This document shows positions 45,131-56,140 of a stretch of 64,000 bases of DNA, in pieces. The notes under the pieces were generated by a model that saw only the letters and a program-made list of their open reading frames with translations, was not told the origin of the DNA and did no database searches. Origin of the DNA: Tragulus kanchil. Lineage: Eukaryota; Chordata; Mammalia; Artiodactyla; Tragulidae. Where the stretch lies: positions 139,893,301 to 139,957,300 of the forward strand of contig JAIOJX010000025.1 of NCBI GenBank assembly GCA_022376925.1, written 5' to 3'. Made by a program: the position numbers and the translations under genes. Numbering within the stretch: the first letter of the stretch is position 1; each line of letters opens with the position of its first letter.

Positions 45131-45381
45131 TTTTTAAAAAAAATTTTGGCCTCTTTTATTGTTTTTTTGTTTTTAATTTATTTATTTTCATTATCTTTAT
45201 TCTTTGGTCTGTGTAGGCCTCCCATTGCAGTGGCCTGTCTCGCTCCAGAGCGCTGGCTCATAATTGGATACACAGGCCCAGCTGCTCCACAGCACATGGG
45301 ATCTTCCCCAGTCAGGGATCAAACCGGTGCCCCTTGCACTGCAAGGCGGACTCTTTACACACTGGACCACCAGGGAAGCCC
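45131..45381 (-). mobile_element. CHR-type SINE, minus strand, with TSD
   Basis: GAATCTACAT at 45121-45130 and 45382-45391 flanks a reversed SINE: T/A-rich tail with GGCCTCTTTTATTG, AGGCCTCCCATTGCAGTGG, GGGATCAAACCGGTGCCCC and ACCACCAGGGAAGCCC. Form without C-rich extension. Confidence 0.93.
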
Positions 45382-45391
45382 GAATCTACAT

Positions 45392-46254
45392 CTTTTATAA
45401 AGAAATCTGAGCCCTTTCTTTTTCTTCTCATTCTGGATCATGAAGACAGAACACATGCTCATGTCTATCACACATGCTTAGCTCCCACCTTATCAGCCTG
45501 TGAATGTTCACTTTGCGGATTCACTGGGGAAGTGGGAATAGCAGGTTGCTTTCCATTTGCTATAGTGCCAGCCTACAGTCTCCATACCATTTATCATGTA
45601 TGTTCAAGAAAAATGCAAACTGACTTTAACTGAAGAAAAATTATAAACAAGAAGGTAAATTCTATGCAAACACTAAAAAGCATTCTAAAAATATACATAG
45701 ACATTACATATCATACAGGTTGGTATGACTTGAACATGGTTGCTCTTTAATGGAGCTGTAAAGCATACAGGGACACAGAACTGTGTATATTTTAACATTG
45801 ATTATTTCATGATTCTTCCTCGATGACCTAAAGAGGGTCAGTATAGCTAGATCAGAAGAACACATTTTTAACAGTAGATAATTAGGTCTGTTGTATCTAC
45901 AGACACTTCTCCTACAGGATTCTTGGCTCCGTTTACTCCCAGTGTGTTACTCCAGTTCACTTCAATTAGGAATATTTAGGAAAATGATTCAAAGTGAAGA
46001 GCTATTAAGACATCTCTTCACATGCTGAATTAGTGGGACAGTGAGACAAGATGCGTTTTTCTTAGATGAAAAATTATCTAGACAAGACTTCCCATGATCT
46101 TACAGGATTAGAATTCTAGTTGGTGTTTAATTTTGTGACTTTATGAAAGATCATGTGGTCTTATGACTTAGTCATCCCTAGCCTCGAATTCTTGCAGTGA
46201 TTTGCTCTTGCTGGGAATAGGCTGACCTCTCATTGGCACCTTTCATTATACTCT
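45392..46254. other. Unique non-coding stretch
   Basis: Single-copy and repeat-poor. No gene recognised. Confidence 0.5.
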
Positions 46255-46695
46255 CTCTTTTTTAAATGTAATTTTTATTTTATATTGGAGTATAGTTGAT
46301 TTGCAGTGTTTAATTAGTTTCAGATGTACGACAAAGTGATCAGTTATACTCTTACATAAATCCATTCTTTTTATAGGTTATTAGAGTATATTGAGTAGAG
46401 TTCCCTGTGCTATACAGTAGGTCCTGTCGAATATCTATTTTATACATCGTAGTGTGGATATGCTAATTCCAGGCTCCTATTTAACCCTCCTTGCACCTTT
46501 TCCCCTTTAGTAACTGTAAGTTTGTTTTTGGAGTCTATGAGTCTGTTTTGTAAATATGTTTATTTGTATCATTTTTCAGTTTCCACATTTAAGTGATTTA
46601 TCATGCTATTTTTCTTTCTCTGTCTGACATACCCCACTTATTATGATAACCTCTAGGTCCATCTGTGTTGCTACAGATTCCTTCTTGTTCCTGGT
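46255..46695 (-). mobile_element. L1 LINE 3' UTR, minus strand
   Basis: TTTTTATTTTATATTGGAG, TATAGTTGATTTGCAGTG, TTTCAGATGTACGACAAAG, GTTCCCTGTGCTATACAG, TGTAAGTTTGTTTTTGGAG and AACCTCTAGGTCCATC are standard landmarks of a reversed mammalian L1 3' end. The part from 46337 is repeated at 47416-47774. Confidence 0.92.
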
Positions 46696-46904
46696 GTCAT
46701 AATCTCGAGGAATACTCAGCATTTGCTTAGCTTATGTTCCTCTCTTGGAGTGTCTCTTTTTAATCTTCATGTTTTCTCTTCAGCCTTAGAACCTCTTTTT
46801 GCTCCATTTTCTAGGTTGAAATGATATTTTAGGAAACAGCTCAAAAATTGTGCCTCACTTCTGTACTTGGAATGACTTGTTTTTTTTCCCTTTATTCTTC
46901 TAGC

Positions 46905-46990
46905 ACACGGGTTCTTGATCCTGACTATGCATTAAAATCACTGGGGAGTTAAAAAAAAATACTGATGCTTGAGTCAAACCTCCATAATTA
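46905..46990 (+). mobile_element. MER5-like hAT relic
   Basis: GGGTTCTTGATCCTGACTATGC, ATTAAAATCACTGGGGAG and AAATACTGATGCTTGAGTC fit the left part of a MER5/Charlie-type element. Duplicate at 47983-48068. Confidence 0.7.
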
Positions 46991-47415
46991 CTTTATGTGC
47001 ACCAAATTCTCACTTTAAATCTGAACAATGACCAAAAATGACAGTTTACTATTTACCCAATCCTTTCCAGACATGTAGGTAATATCTCCTTTCAAGGGCA
47101 AAATGAAGGTACCTGCTGATTCTATCCAGGGGAGATTGGATGTGAGTGAATGGAGGCAGCTCCACTCCTTTGGGTCAAGTGCTTGTATGTTCAGGCCCCT
47201 CAAGACAGCCATTCTCTTGCTCTCTGTGCATCCCTTGATCACCAGTGCCTGCTTCACCTACACCCTACGCACACATCTGACCTTCCTACAAACTTACCCC
47301 AGAGCCCAGCTACTGATTTATCTAAGGGGCAGCAAGGGGTGGTCCCCCCTGCTGGTTTCCCTCATAACTGATGAGTCAACCTGACATAATTCCCTACATA
47401 ACTGGTAACCTCCCC
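46991..47415. other. Unique non-coding stretch
   Basis: Frames open in overlapping registers at 47103-47384 on the plus strand. No recognised product. Duplicate at 48069-48494. Confidence 0.4.
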
Positions 47416-48494
47416 TGATCAGTTATACTCTTACATAAATCCATTCTTTTTATAGGTTATTAGAGTATATTGAGTAGAGTTCCCTGTGCTATACAGTAGG
47501 TCCTGTCGAATATCTATTTTATACATCGTAGTGTGGATATGCTAATTCCAGGCTCCTATTTAACCCTCCTTGCACCTTTTCCCCTTTAGTAACTGTAAGT
47601 TTGTTTTTGGAGTCTATGAGTCTGTTTTGTAAATATGTTTATTTGTATCATTTTTCAGTTTCCACATTTAAGTGATTTATCATGCTATTTTTCTTTCTCT
47701 GTCTGACATACCCCACTTATTATGATAACCTCTAGGTCCATCTGTGTTGCTACAGATTCCTTCTTGTTCCTGGTGTCATAATCTCGAGGAATACTCAGCA
47801 TTTGCTTAGCTTATGTTCCTCTCTTGGAGTGTCTCTTTTTAATCTTCATGTTTTCTCTTCAGCCTTAGAACCTCTTTTTGCTCCATTTTCTAGGTTGAAA
47901 TGATATTTTAGGAAACAGCTCAAAAATTGTGCCTCACTTCTGTACTTGGAATGACTTGTTTTTTTTCCTTTACTCTTCTAGCACACGGGTTCTTGATCCT
48001 GACTATGCATTAAAATCACTGGGGAGTTAAAAAAAAATACTGATGCTTGAGTCAAACCTCCATAATTACTTTATGTGCACCAAATTCTCACTTTAAATCT
48101 GAACAATGACCAAAAATGACAGTTTACTATTTACCCAATCCTTTCCAGACATGTAGGTAATATCTCCTTTCAAGGGCAAAATGAAGGTACCTGCTGATTC
48201 TATCCAGGGGAGATTGGATGTGAGTGAATGGAGGCAGCTCCACTCCTTTGGGTCAAGTGCTTGTATGTTCAGGCCCCTCAAGACAGCCATTCTCTTGCTC
48301 TCTGTGCATCCCTTGATCACCAGTGCCTGCTTCACCTACACCCTACGCACACATCTGACCTTCCTACAAACTTACCCCAGAGCCCAGCTACTGATTTATC
48401 TAAGGGGCAGCAAGGGGTGGTCCCCCCTGCTGGTTTCCCTCATAACTGATGAGTCAACCTGACATAATTCCCTACATAACTGGTAACCTCCCCC

Positions 48495-49035
48495 TGCTAC
48501 TGGGAGTGGGGATCACTGCCAGGCCCCGCCTGCTGTCTGCCGCCCGTGGTGGAGTGTGACTTCAGGATCTTGCTTCAGACACGTAGGCCCCCTTGTGGAT
48601 TAAGCCACCGACTCTCTGTTGCTGACTCTGGGGTCTCTTTGGTCTTGGAGATGGGCAAGTACAGGGCTTGTAGGCCGGGGGGGTGGGGAGGACTTCAGCC
48701 CAAGTGTGGTGGTGAGAAAAGGCTTTGATGCCGTTGCCGCTGCCTGCAGCTGCTCCCCTAGCCAGGTGAGCGTGCTTATGTCACTGTCTGTGAGGTACGT
48801 GAAACTCTGGGTGGATGTCCATGATGTGTGCGTGGAAAACCAAGCCTGAGCAGTCCTGCTGCAGAGCCTATGCAGATTAGCCCCAAACCTCTAGCTACAG
48901 TGGTTCTGTGGCTCACTAGCTCGTAAGTCGCCAAAGATATTTGGTAACAGCTTTTTTTATATGACAGTAGATCCTTTTGTGTTTCCTTATTCATGGGCAA
49001 GTAGTGAACCCTGCAGTTCTACCCCATTCTCTTAG
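48495..49035. other. GC-rich unassigned segment
   Basis: Richer in G+C and CpG than its surroundings (for example GCCCCGCCTGCTGTCTGCCG near 48524). ACTCTGGGGTCTCTTTGGTC near 48629 gives it the look of an LTR R/U5 region, and CCTAGCCAGGTGAGCG near 48761 looks like a splice donor. Neither reading is secure. No primer-binding site or paired LTR seen. Confidence 0.3.
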
Positions 49036-49104
49036 GTGAGGCCCTCTGCACAGCTCCTGATGAGAACTTCACGGTCTTTCTTTTAGCCTCATGCTTTCAT
49101 GACT

Positions 49105-49405
49105 CCCTCCTTATGGCTCACTCTTGGCTGATGGCCTTGCTCCCTCCTTCCCTAAGAAAGCGTAAGGAATCATGAAAGGAAAGACACTCTCATTCTGTCA
49201 CCCAGTTTACCAGCCTGCTGACCCTCTTCTGTGGACTCCGCTTCTCTTTCCGAGAGGCAGCCCCAGCTCATATCATACTCCCACCCATGCAAGCTGACTC
49301 GGCCTCCCTGCCCTCTTTTTTTAACGATTTGCTTCTCCTGTTTGCCCTTCTCTCTTCTGCTTCATTATGATCCTCTCTACTGGGTCATCTACTGTCCCTA
49401 AAAAA
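49105..49405 (+). mobile_element. L2 LINE fragment, plus strand
   Basis: TTGGCTGATGGCCTTGCTCC, CTTCCCTAAGAAAGCGTAAGG and CCTCTCTACTGGGTCATC follow the sense strand of the L2 coding region. No open frame remains. Confidence 0.65.
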
Positions 49406-49904
49406 GTGTTTTCCCTTGCCCATTTTTTCCATTAACCTTTTGTGACAGCCTTGAGAACATGCCAGTGGAAGCCCTACAAAAGGGGGTGTTCTTGACTGAG
49501 GACCCCAGCGGCTGAGCTCTGGAATCTCTCCTGCCTTGGCAGTGAGCCAGCACTTCCTGCCCCCCTGCTCCCTGCCAGTGACAGAATTTGGCAGGAACAC
49601 TAACACAGAACCCACCTTGGCAGACACAGGGCTCCAGTTCAGGCTCAAGAACTGATGGCTTTGTTGAATTTTTAGTGGACAGTAAACATCCCCGGGGGAT
49701 AAAGAAGGGAGGAAGGGAAATAGTATGGTTTACTGGGAGATGTCTCTAGAGAGCCTTTTTTTTCCCTTTTAGTTTTCTCTTTTTTTGTCTTAGAAAGACA
49801 TTACCACGAACAGACACTCACCACAGACAGAAGGAAGTTCTACTGGACGACCCCAGTGGTACAGTGTGAACAGCATGCTCAAAGGGTCAGGGTGCCCTTG
49901 TTCT

Positions 49905-50205
49905 TTTTTTTTACATTTTGGGGGTGTGGGGAGGGAGAGGGTGGGCGGGCCACTTCTATTGGTCTTTCATTTATCAATTTTCATCCATCTTTGTTCTTTG
50001 ACCTGCGTGGGCCTCCCATTGCAGGGGCCTCTCTCATCGCAGAGCACCGGCTCTGGGCGCATGCACTCCAGAACTCCTGCTCGGTGATTGGACACCTCGG
50101 TCCAGCCACTCCATGGCACATGGGATCTTCCCAGGCCAGGGATCGAACCGGCGACCCTTGTACTGTAAGGCTATGTCCTTACCCACTGGACCACCAGGAA
50201 GCCCA
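49905..50205 (-). mobile_element. CHR-type SINE with C-rich extension, minus strand
   Basis: GCCCTTGTTCTT (49893-49904) and GCCCTGTTCTT (50206-50216) flank a reversed SINE: T-run, GGGTGTGGGGAGGGAGAGGG (reversed C-rich extension), GGGCCACTTCTATTGGTC, GGATCGAACCGGCGACC. Copy 1 of pair R. Confidence 0.92.
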
Positions 50206-50216
50206 GCCCTGTTCTT

Positions 50217-50564
50217 CATTAAACAGCTAGCCGCCTGATCGTGAAAGTTGCAAATTCACTTTGAGTCACGTGCAGGAGCGGGGCCTGGGTTCCGCGTGGA
50301 CTTGGCGGCACCATTCTTGGGTCTTGGTTGGCTTCTTCTGGTCTGGCTTTTTGTGTTTTGTTAGTGATAGACCAGATATCTCTGGGCGCCCAGAGCCCTT
50401 GTAGAGAGACAGGGACAGCAGACTCACTGAAGTTTTTTTTAAAGTGGTCCTTCTCTGTGTGGCTGGATTGTGGGGAACATGGCTTTCTGTAGGGTAATGA
50501 CAAGAAAACATTCTAAAAGGACTCACGTTTCCAACCCCTGTTTCATTTGGGTAATAGTGGATAG
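50217..50564. other. Unique non-coding stretch
   Basis: Overlapping frames open on the minus strand (50219-50526). No known product. Duplicate at about 51346-51693. Confidence 0.4.
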
Positions 50565-51026
50565 CTCCCCTCTCAGAATCCTTGGGCCCTTGAGCAGTGA
50601 GCCCTACAAAGGGGTGTTCTTGACTGAGGACCCCAGCGGCTGAGCTCTGGAATCTCTCCTGCCTTGGCAGTGAGCCAGCACTTCCTCCCCCTCCTGCCAG
50701 TGACAGAATTTGGCAGGAACACTAACACAGAACCCACCTTGGCAGACACAGGGCTCCAGTTCAGGCTCAAGAACTGATGGCTTTGTTGAATTTTTAGTGG
50801 ACAGTAAACATCCCCGGGGGATAAAGAAGGGAGGAAGGGAAATAGTATGGTTTACTGGGAGATGTCTCTAGAGAGCCTTTTTTTTCCCTTTTAGTTTTCT
50901 CTTTTTTTGTCTTAGAAAGACATTACCACGAACAGACACTCACCACAGACAGAAGGAAGTTCTACTGGACGACCCCAGTGGTACAGTGTGAACAGCATGC
51001 TCAAAGGGTCAGGGTGCCCTTGTTCT

Positions 51027-51333
51027 TTTTTTTTTTTTACATTTTGGGGGTGTGGGGAGGGAGAGGGGTGGGCGGGCCACTTCTATTGGTCTTTCATTTA
51101 TCAATTTTCATCCATCTTTGTTCTTTGACCTGCGTGGGCCTCCCATTGCAGGGGCCTCTCTCATCGCAGAGCACCGGCTCTGGGCGCATGCACTCCAGAA
51201 CTCCTGCTCGGTGATTGGACACCTCGGTCCAGCCACTCCATGGCACATGGGATCTTCCCAGGCCAGGGATCGAACCGGCGACCCTTGTACTGTAAGGCTA
51301 TGTCCTTACCCACTGGACCACCAGGGAAGCCCA
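51027..51333 (-). mobile_element. CHR-type SINE with C-rich extension, duplicate copy
   Basis: Copy of 49905-50205 with longer T-run and canonical ACCAGGGAAGCCC head. Target-site duplication at 51015-51026 and 51334-51345. Confidence 0.92.
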
Positions 51334-51693
51334 GCCCCTGTTCTTCATTAAACAGCTAGCCGCCTGATCGTGAAAGTTGCAAATTCACTTTGAGTCACGT
51401 GCAGGAGCGGGGCCTGGGTTCCGCGTGGACTTGGCGGCACCATTCTTGGGTCTTGGTTGGCTTCTTCTGGTCTGGCTTTTTGTGTTTTGTTAGTGATAGA
51501 CCAGATATCTCTGGGCGCCCAGAGCCCTTGTAGAGAGACAGGGACAGCAGACTCACTGAAGTTTTTTTTAAAGTGGTCCTTCTCTGTGTGGCTGGATTGT
51601 GGGGAACATGGCTTTCTGTAGGGTAATGACAAGAAAACATTCTAAAAGGACTCACGTTTCCAACCCCTGTTTCATTTGGGTAATAGTGGATAG

Positions 51694-52850
51694 CTAAAAC
51701 CCACATCTCAGAATGAAGAGAGCACTTATCATCTTACAAATGATTGCTGTGATGTCTCAAAGCACCCACCGCAGTAATTAATAGACGGTAAGGGCTATGA
51801 AATAGGGTCCTTGTTAAGCTGAGGCAACAGCATCCCTTCAGGGCAAACTGACACAGAAGAAAATGGTATAATGGACTGTCTGTGTGATAATAGCCTAAAA
51901 AAGTCTTTCCTGTCTGTTGTTTTTAACAGCTGTAGTAGTGAATTAAGGATATTATTATTTCTGTTAACCTTTTCTTATCCAGATATCTATGCTTAATTAA
52001 TCCCTACTACTTTAAAAAAGAAAAGCAACATCCTTCAAAGAAATTTGCATGGGTAAAACTTGAATTTTAAAAATACTGACCAAATGCCAATGTTAGGAGA
52101 CATTTTTCTAAAGATAGCACTTGCTAGAAATGAAAGCACTTTTACTCAGCATATTTTGGGGTGGAAGCATGAGGGAGATTAGATTAGAAGGAAGCTGTTA
52201 ATTGTATTGCCCAGATGATGGGACTGGGGACTCCTTAGGCATGCTTCCTCCACTTCTCTACCTCTTATGGCATTTCCCATTGTACTCCCAGCAAGTGCTT
52301 AATAGACAAAGGCATGACTATAATGTAGATAACAGTGGTCAAACAGGAAGCCTAACTTGGATTTTGTAACATGTGGATCCCCTTTTATCCAACAAATTTT
52401 GTTCTCTTTTAAGTATCAGAACAAAAAACTCTCCAACAGAAAGCAAAATGATGGAGTGCTCACTTTAGAATGTGTGAGCTCGAGTACAGTCTAAATGGGC
52501 TCTTTGTCAAGCTGATTCCTATTTGTATGACTCGGGTGCAGTAAACAGAACACTTTGGCATACATTATCTCATTTGGTCCTCAAAATAATCTCCTCTGAG
52601 TTGATTCCCAAAAGCCTTCTCAGAGCCAGAAAATGTTCCAAAGTATTTCATTGCCACCCAGAGACTGTTACTCTTCCAGTGAACATTAAATGCTCTTTGA
52701 GAAGGAGCTCACCATAGCTTTTGGTCACCATGGCTTTTGGTCACCATGACTTCTCTGTCAGGTATCAGTCTAGTGTGTTCTTTTTGCTAACACTAACATG
52801 TAGCTGTTATTACCACGTAACTTAATATATCCACTGTGTTATTTTAACTG
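51694..52850. other. Repeat-poor single-copy block
   Basis: No transposon recognised except a weak MIR-like part near 52555-52600. Contains several homeodomain-type AT motifs (GCAGTAATTAATAG near 51772, GCTTAATTAATCCC near 51991). Candidate conserved non-coding DNA, unproven. Confidence 0.3.
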
Positions 52851-52854
52851 GGGT

Positions 52855-53110
52855 AAGATAAGTTATGCTGTGGTAACAAATAACCGCCATATCCCAGTGG
52901 CTCACCAAAAAAAAAAAAAGGTTTACTTCTTGCTTACAAAGATGATGGCAAATCCAGGTAACTCTCTGCGGTGACTCAGTGGTCCAAGATGATGCGTGAG
53001 CATCATTCTGTGACTGCAGCCTTGGGAGCGTGCTCCTGCTTGGTCATTGCAGCGGGGAGGGACTTTGCTCGGGGGTTTATACTGGCAATTAAATGTTTTG
53101 TTCTGGAAAA
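52855..53110 (+). mobile_element. Old unassigned interspersed repeat with A-run
   Basis: AAGTTATGCTGTGGTAACAA, ATATCCCAGTGGCTCACC, an A-run at 52906-52919, GGTTTACTTCTTGCTTAC are landmarks of an old mammalian repeat that I recall but cannot name with confidence. Confidence 0.5.
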
Positions 53111-53214
53111 CATTTCTGCCTTCTTGGGCATGGAGTTACCATATTTCTATGTATCAGGAAGGAGAGGAACATGAGACCTGAGTGGTACTTAGGAATTCCT
53201 ACCACATAAGGTTT

Positions 53215-53800
53215 TTCTTTTATCAATTAGTAGGAAAGTATGAAGTCAGTGTTCAGCTTTAGCTTGGATAGATTTAGCTAAGTCTGTCAAGGTCTGAGAC
53301 TTTCTTCCACTAACTATGTTACAACTGTTTCTCCAAAACGACAGAGGCAACTCATTTTTAGAACAACTCTGTTGAGATCTCAAACTTTCTCTGTTTTCAA
53401 GCTATGGTGGTTTCAACATGATGCCAACATCACCCAGTAAGTTCCATGAATTCAGCGAGGGAAGAAAATTGGCTTGGCGGTGTTGATAGTATAGAATAAG
53501 TGACTGACTGGTGGTCTGCAATATTCATTTTCTAGTGCATCAGTGAACAGTGTGAGAAATGCTTTTTGCCTAGACTTTTCTTTGTGCAGGTTTGGAAAAC
53601 ATAGGAAGCAGTAGAAGTAGGAAAGACTGAGGGTTATAAGTTAAACTCTCATAGGTTATGATTTTCTGCTTGGTACCGAACTGTTGTTTCTTGTGTATGT
53701 GATTTTGGCCTCTGGCATGTTCATTGATCTTACAACAGCTAATAAATCTGATTTATCAATTCTTTGACCGTTAAACGAGACTATGCTCCTACCTAACAGG
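53215..53800. other. Unique non-coding stretch
   Basis: No named repeat, no gene. Confidence 0.5.
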
Positions 53801-53804
53801 AAAC

Positions 53805-53948
53805 TGAATCATCTGAATAACTTGTAAAATTCAAATTCCAGGTCTCCACCTTAAAAATTTAGAATCACTCAGAAATCATATTCTTTTAACAAGTCTCAGT
53901 TGATTTTCATACTTGCTAGCCTACAGGCCATGTTTTGAGAAACACTGA
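53805..53948 (+). mobile_element. MER5A-like hAT relic
   Basis: ATCATCTGAATAACTTGTAAA, AATTCCAGGTCTCCACC, TTTAACAAGTCTCAGTTG and a GTTTTGAGAAACACTGAAC end follow MER5A order. Confidence 0.8.
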
Positions 53949-53970
53949 ACTATGTAAAAGAACCTAGATC

Positions 53971-54290
53971 AGGGCTTCCCTGGTGGTCCAGTGGGTAAGG
54001 ACACCATCTTGCAGTACAAGGGTCGCTGGTTCGATCCCTGGCCTGGGAAGATCCCACGTGCCACAGAGTGGCTGGACGGATGTGTCCAGTTACTGAGCTG
54101 GGGCTCTGGAGTGCATGCGCCCAGAGCCGGTGCTCTGCGACAAAAGTGGCCACCGCGATGGGAGGCCCACACGGGCCAAAGAACAAAGATGGATGAAAAT
54201 AGATAAATGAAAGACCAATAGAAGTGGCCCGCCCACCCCTCTCCCTCCCCACCCCACTCCACCCCCCCAAAAAAATTAAAAAAAAAAAAA
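53971..54290 (+). mobile_element. CHR-type SINE with C-rich extension, plus strand, with TSD
   Basis: The best single-copy example. Target-site duplication AGAACCTAGATC (53959-53970) against AGAACATAGATC (54291-54302). Head GGGCTTCCCTGGTGGTCCAG overlaps the duplication by a base or two. B-box GGTTCGATCCC at 54028-54038. Body GGCCACCGCGATGGGAGGCCC, AACAAAGATGGATGAAAATAG, GAAAGACCAATAGAAGTGGC, then a C-rich CCACCCCTCTCCCTCCCC-type extension and the A-tail. Confidence 0.95.
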
Positions 54291-54302
54291 AGAACATAGA
54301 TC

Positions 54303-56140
54303 TGCCAGGAAATGGTCAGTCTTTTTGTGAATTCTAAGGAGCCCTCAGAAATATCTGTATTGTCATGTAATTTGTTCAGTATCCTAACAAAGGACTTGGA
54401 AAACAGTTTACATGGTAAAAGCACAATAGGCTTTCTGAGACTTGACTCCTGGAGGCTGCTGTAAATTTTCTAAATAATCTGTACAACGGATTTAGGTATT
54501 TCTTCTAGTTAATATTGAGGGCTTTCCACCCACTCCATTTACTGGTGCCCTTTAGGATTGTAGAAAAGAACAGTTGGCCCTCAATGAGGACAATGGAAAA
54601 GCAAGTTGAATGAATCCCAAAATGGCATATTTTACTTGAAAAAACATGCATTATGTTCTTTTCCAAGTAAACTGCACAGAAAAATGTAAATGAAGCATAA
54701 AGCGCTTATGAATTAGGCCCTAAGCGTTTTTCTTTTTAGCATATAAACTGCTACTAAGGATGTGATAGGAATGCATTTTCTACTATTTTTCAAACTGTAA
54801 TTACGTTTCCCTGGTAAAACTCAAATACTTGATATGGTCCTGTTGCAACTGTACCAGACAGGTAATAATTGGAAAATTTAACGCAGGGCTTTATCTCTTA
54901 AATGCTGAAAGGTAGGGCTACTCAGAGCATACCGAAGAGTTGGCATTACATATAAAAAGTGTGGACCTGGTGTTTCTCTATGATGTTAATTTTGCATCTG
55001 GAAATGTGTTCCAACGCTGAAGCACCCTTTTAAAAATATAAGAATAAAGGACAATTCCTTCTCCAACCTTCATCTAAAAGAGCCTATAATCTCCAGCTAC
55101 TATTCAGTAGTCCCATTTTTTTCACATTTACTGCATTTCAGGTTGGAATGTGATGCATATAAGTCTCAGAGCAGTAAATTAACTTATTTAAGAAGCAGTG
55201 GAATAAAATGAAGCAAAAAAGAAGAAAATTCTCTGAAGGGCTCTGTTCAATTGTGTCTCTGATGACCATCAGAAACGGGCACACAATAAAACTCGTACAG
55301 GGAATTGAGAAGGTCTGAGCAATGCTCTTCCCATCTATCACCACAGCAGACTCTTGTTAGCCAACTTTTTTTTCCTCCTTATTGTCTTTTTAAATTTTTT
55401 TAAAAAGAATTCAGCAATTCAAAGACTTACACAACATTAAAGATGCGTGAACTTCACAGATAATGAAAGTCTCCCTGGGCCCTCTATATGAACTGATAAT
55501 ACTTTCTTGCAGACAATGCACATTAAATATTTTCCACATGGACACGTCATATGCAATTTCTTTGGGAAAACCGTAGAGTCACAAATTTATGACAAAGCCC
55601 ATCATTGTCTGAAATATGATCTCCCACTTTAAGATGCTTAGAAAAGCAGAATCTCTGAAATAAAATCTGATGAGATTTGTCATGAAATCTTCATCCTGAC
55701 TTTCCATTTTCAGCTGGGAAAACTGATTTTTTTTTTTTCTAGTGCCTGTGAAACCCAATTCTATAGCCCTTTGAAAATTGCTCATCTATACTTGAGTCTT
55801 TTATGGGTTTCACCCAGAACTGATACAACTTGTTTTTGTGTCTATTGAAAGATATTAATTTGTTTCCACGTGCTACTTTTCATGTCTCATTACTGTGCAC
55901 ATTCGATTTCAAAGGACTTTGCTGCAGGACAGTTTTGTCACTCTGAGTAAAAGTGATGATTTCTGAAGTGTTTATCAGCTTTGGGTGCATAAAAACCAAA
56001 CAGGATAAACTGAAAACAGTATAAGTTTAATCCTCATGTACATTCAGTATTCTCCAGTAGATCAGACAGGAGATCATCTCATTCAGTGGAAATATATAGC
56101 CTTTGACACCTGGGGAAGCAACTGAGCATAAGGATCAGTC
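54303..56140. other. Longest repeat-free block; possible conserved non-coding DNA
   Basis: About 1.8 kb with no transposon I can recognise, AT-rich and CpG-poor, with TAATTA-type and ATTA motifs and no long frame. 55436-56140 is in pair S and recurs at 56533-57237. Consistent with conserved regulatory DNA, but sequence alone cannot show it. Confidence 0.3.

Larger units (their letters stand above)
46337..48494. repeat. Tandem duplication pair Q (46337-47415 / 47416-48494)
   Basis: Direct repeat with offset 1079-1078 (TTTTTTTTCCCTTTATTC against TTTTTTTTCCTTTACTC near 47960). Copy 2 starts within the L1 without its tail. Confidence 0.96.
49467..51693. repeat. Tandem duplication pair R (49467-50564 / 50597-51693)
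   Basis: Direct repeat with offset drifting from 1130 to 1122. A filler of about 32 bases lies at 50565-50596. Many run-length differences: CAAAAGGGGGTG against CAAAGGGGTG, CCTGCCCCCCTGCTCCC against CCTCCCCC, the SINE T-run, and ACCAGGAAGCCC (copy 1) against the canonical ACCAGGGAAGCCC (copy 2). Confidence 0.95.

Noticed and set aside
48495..49035. GC-rich segment as a retroviral LTR or CpG island
   Set aside because: No paired LTR, primer-binding site or clear ends. Too short and too poor in CpG to call an island. Left as unassigned.
54028..54038. tRNA-like B box as a tRNA gene (also in other SINE heads)
   Set aside because: The head lacks a full tRNA fold and is followed by the SINE body and A-tail, with target-site duplications around the whole unit.
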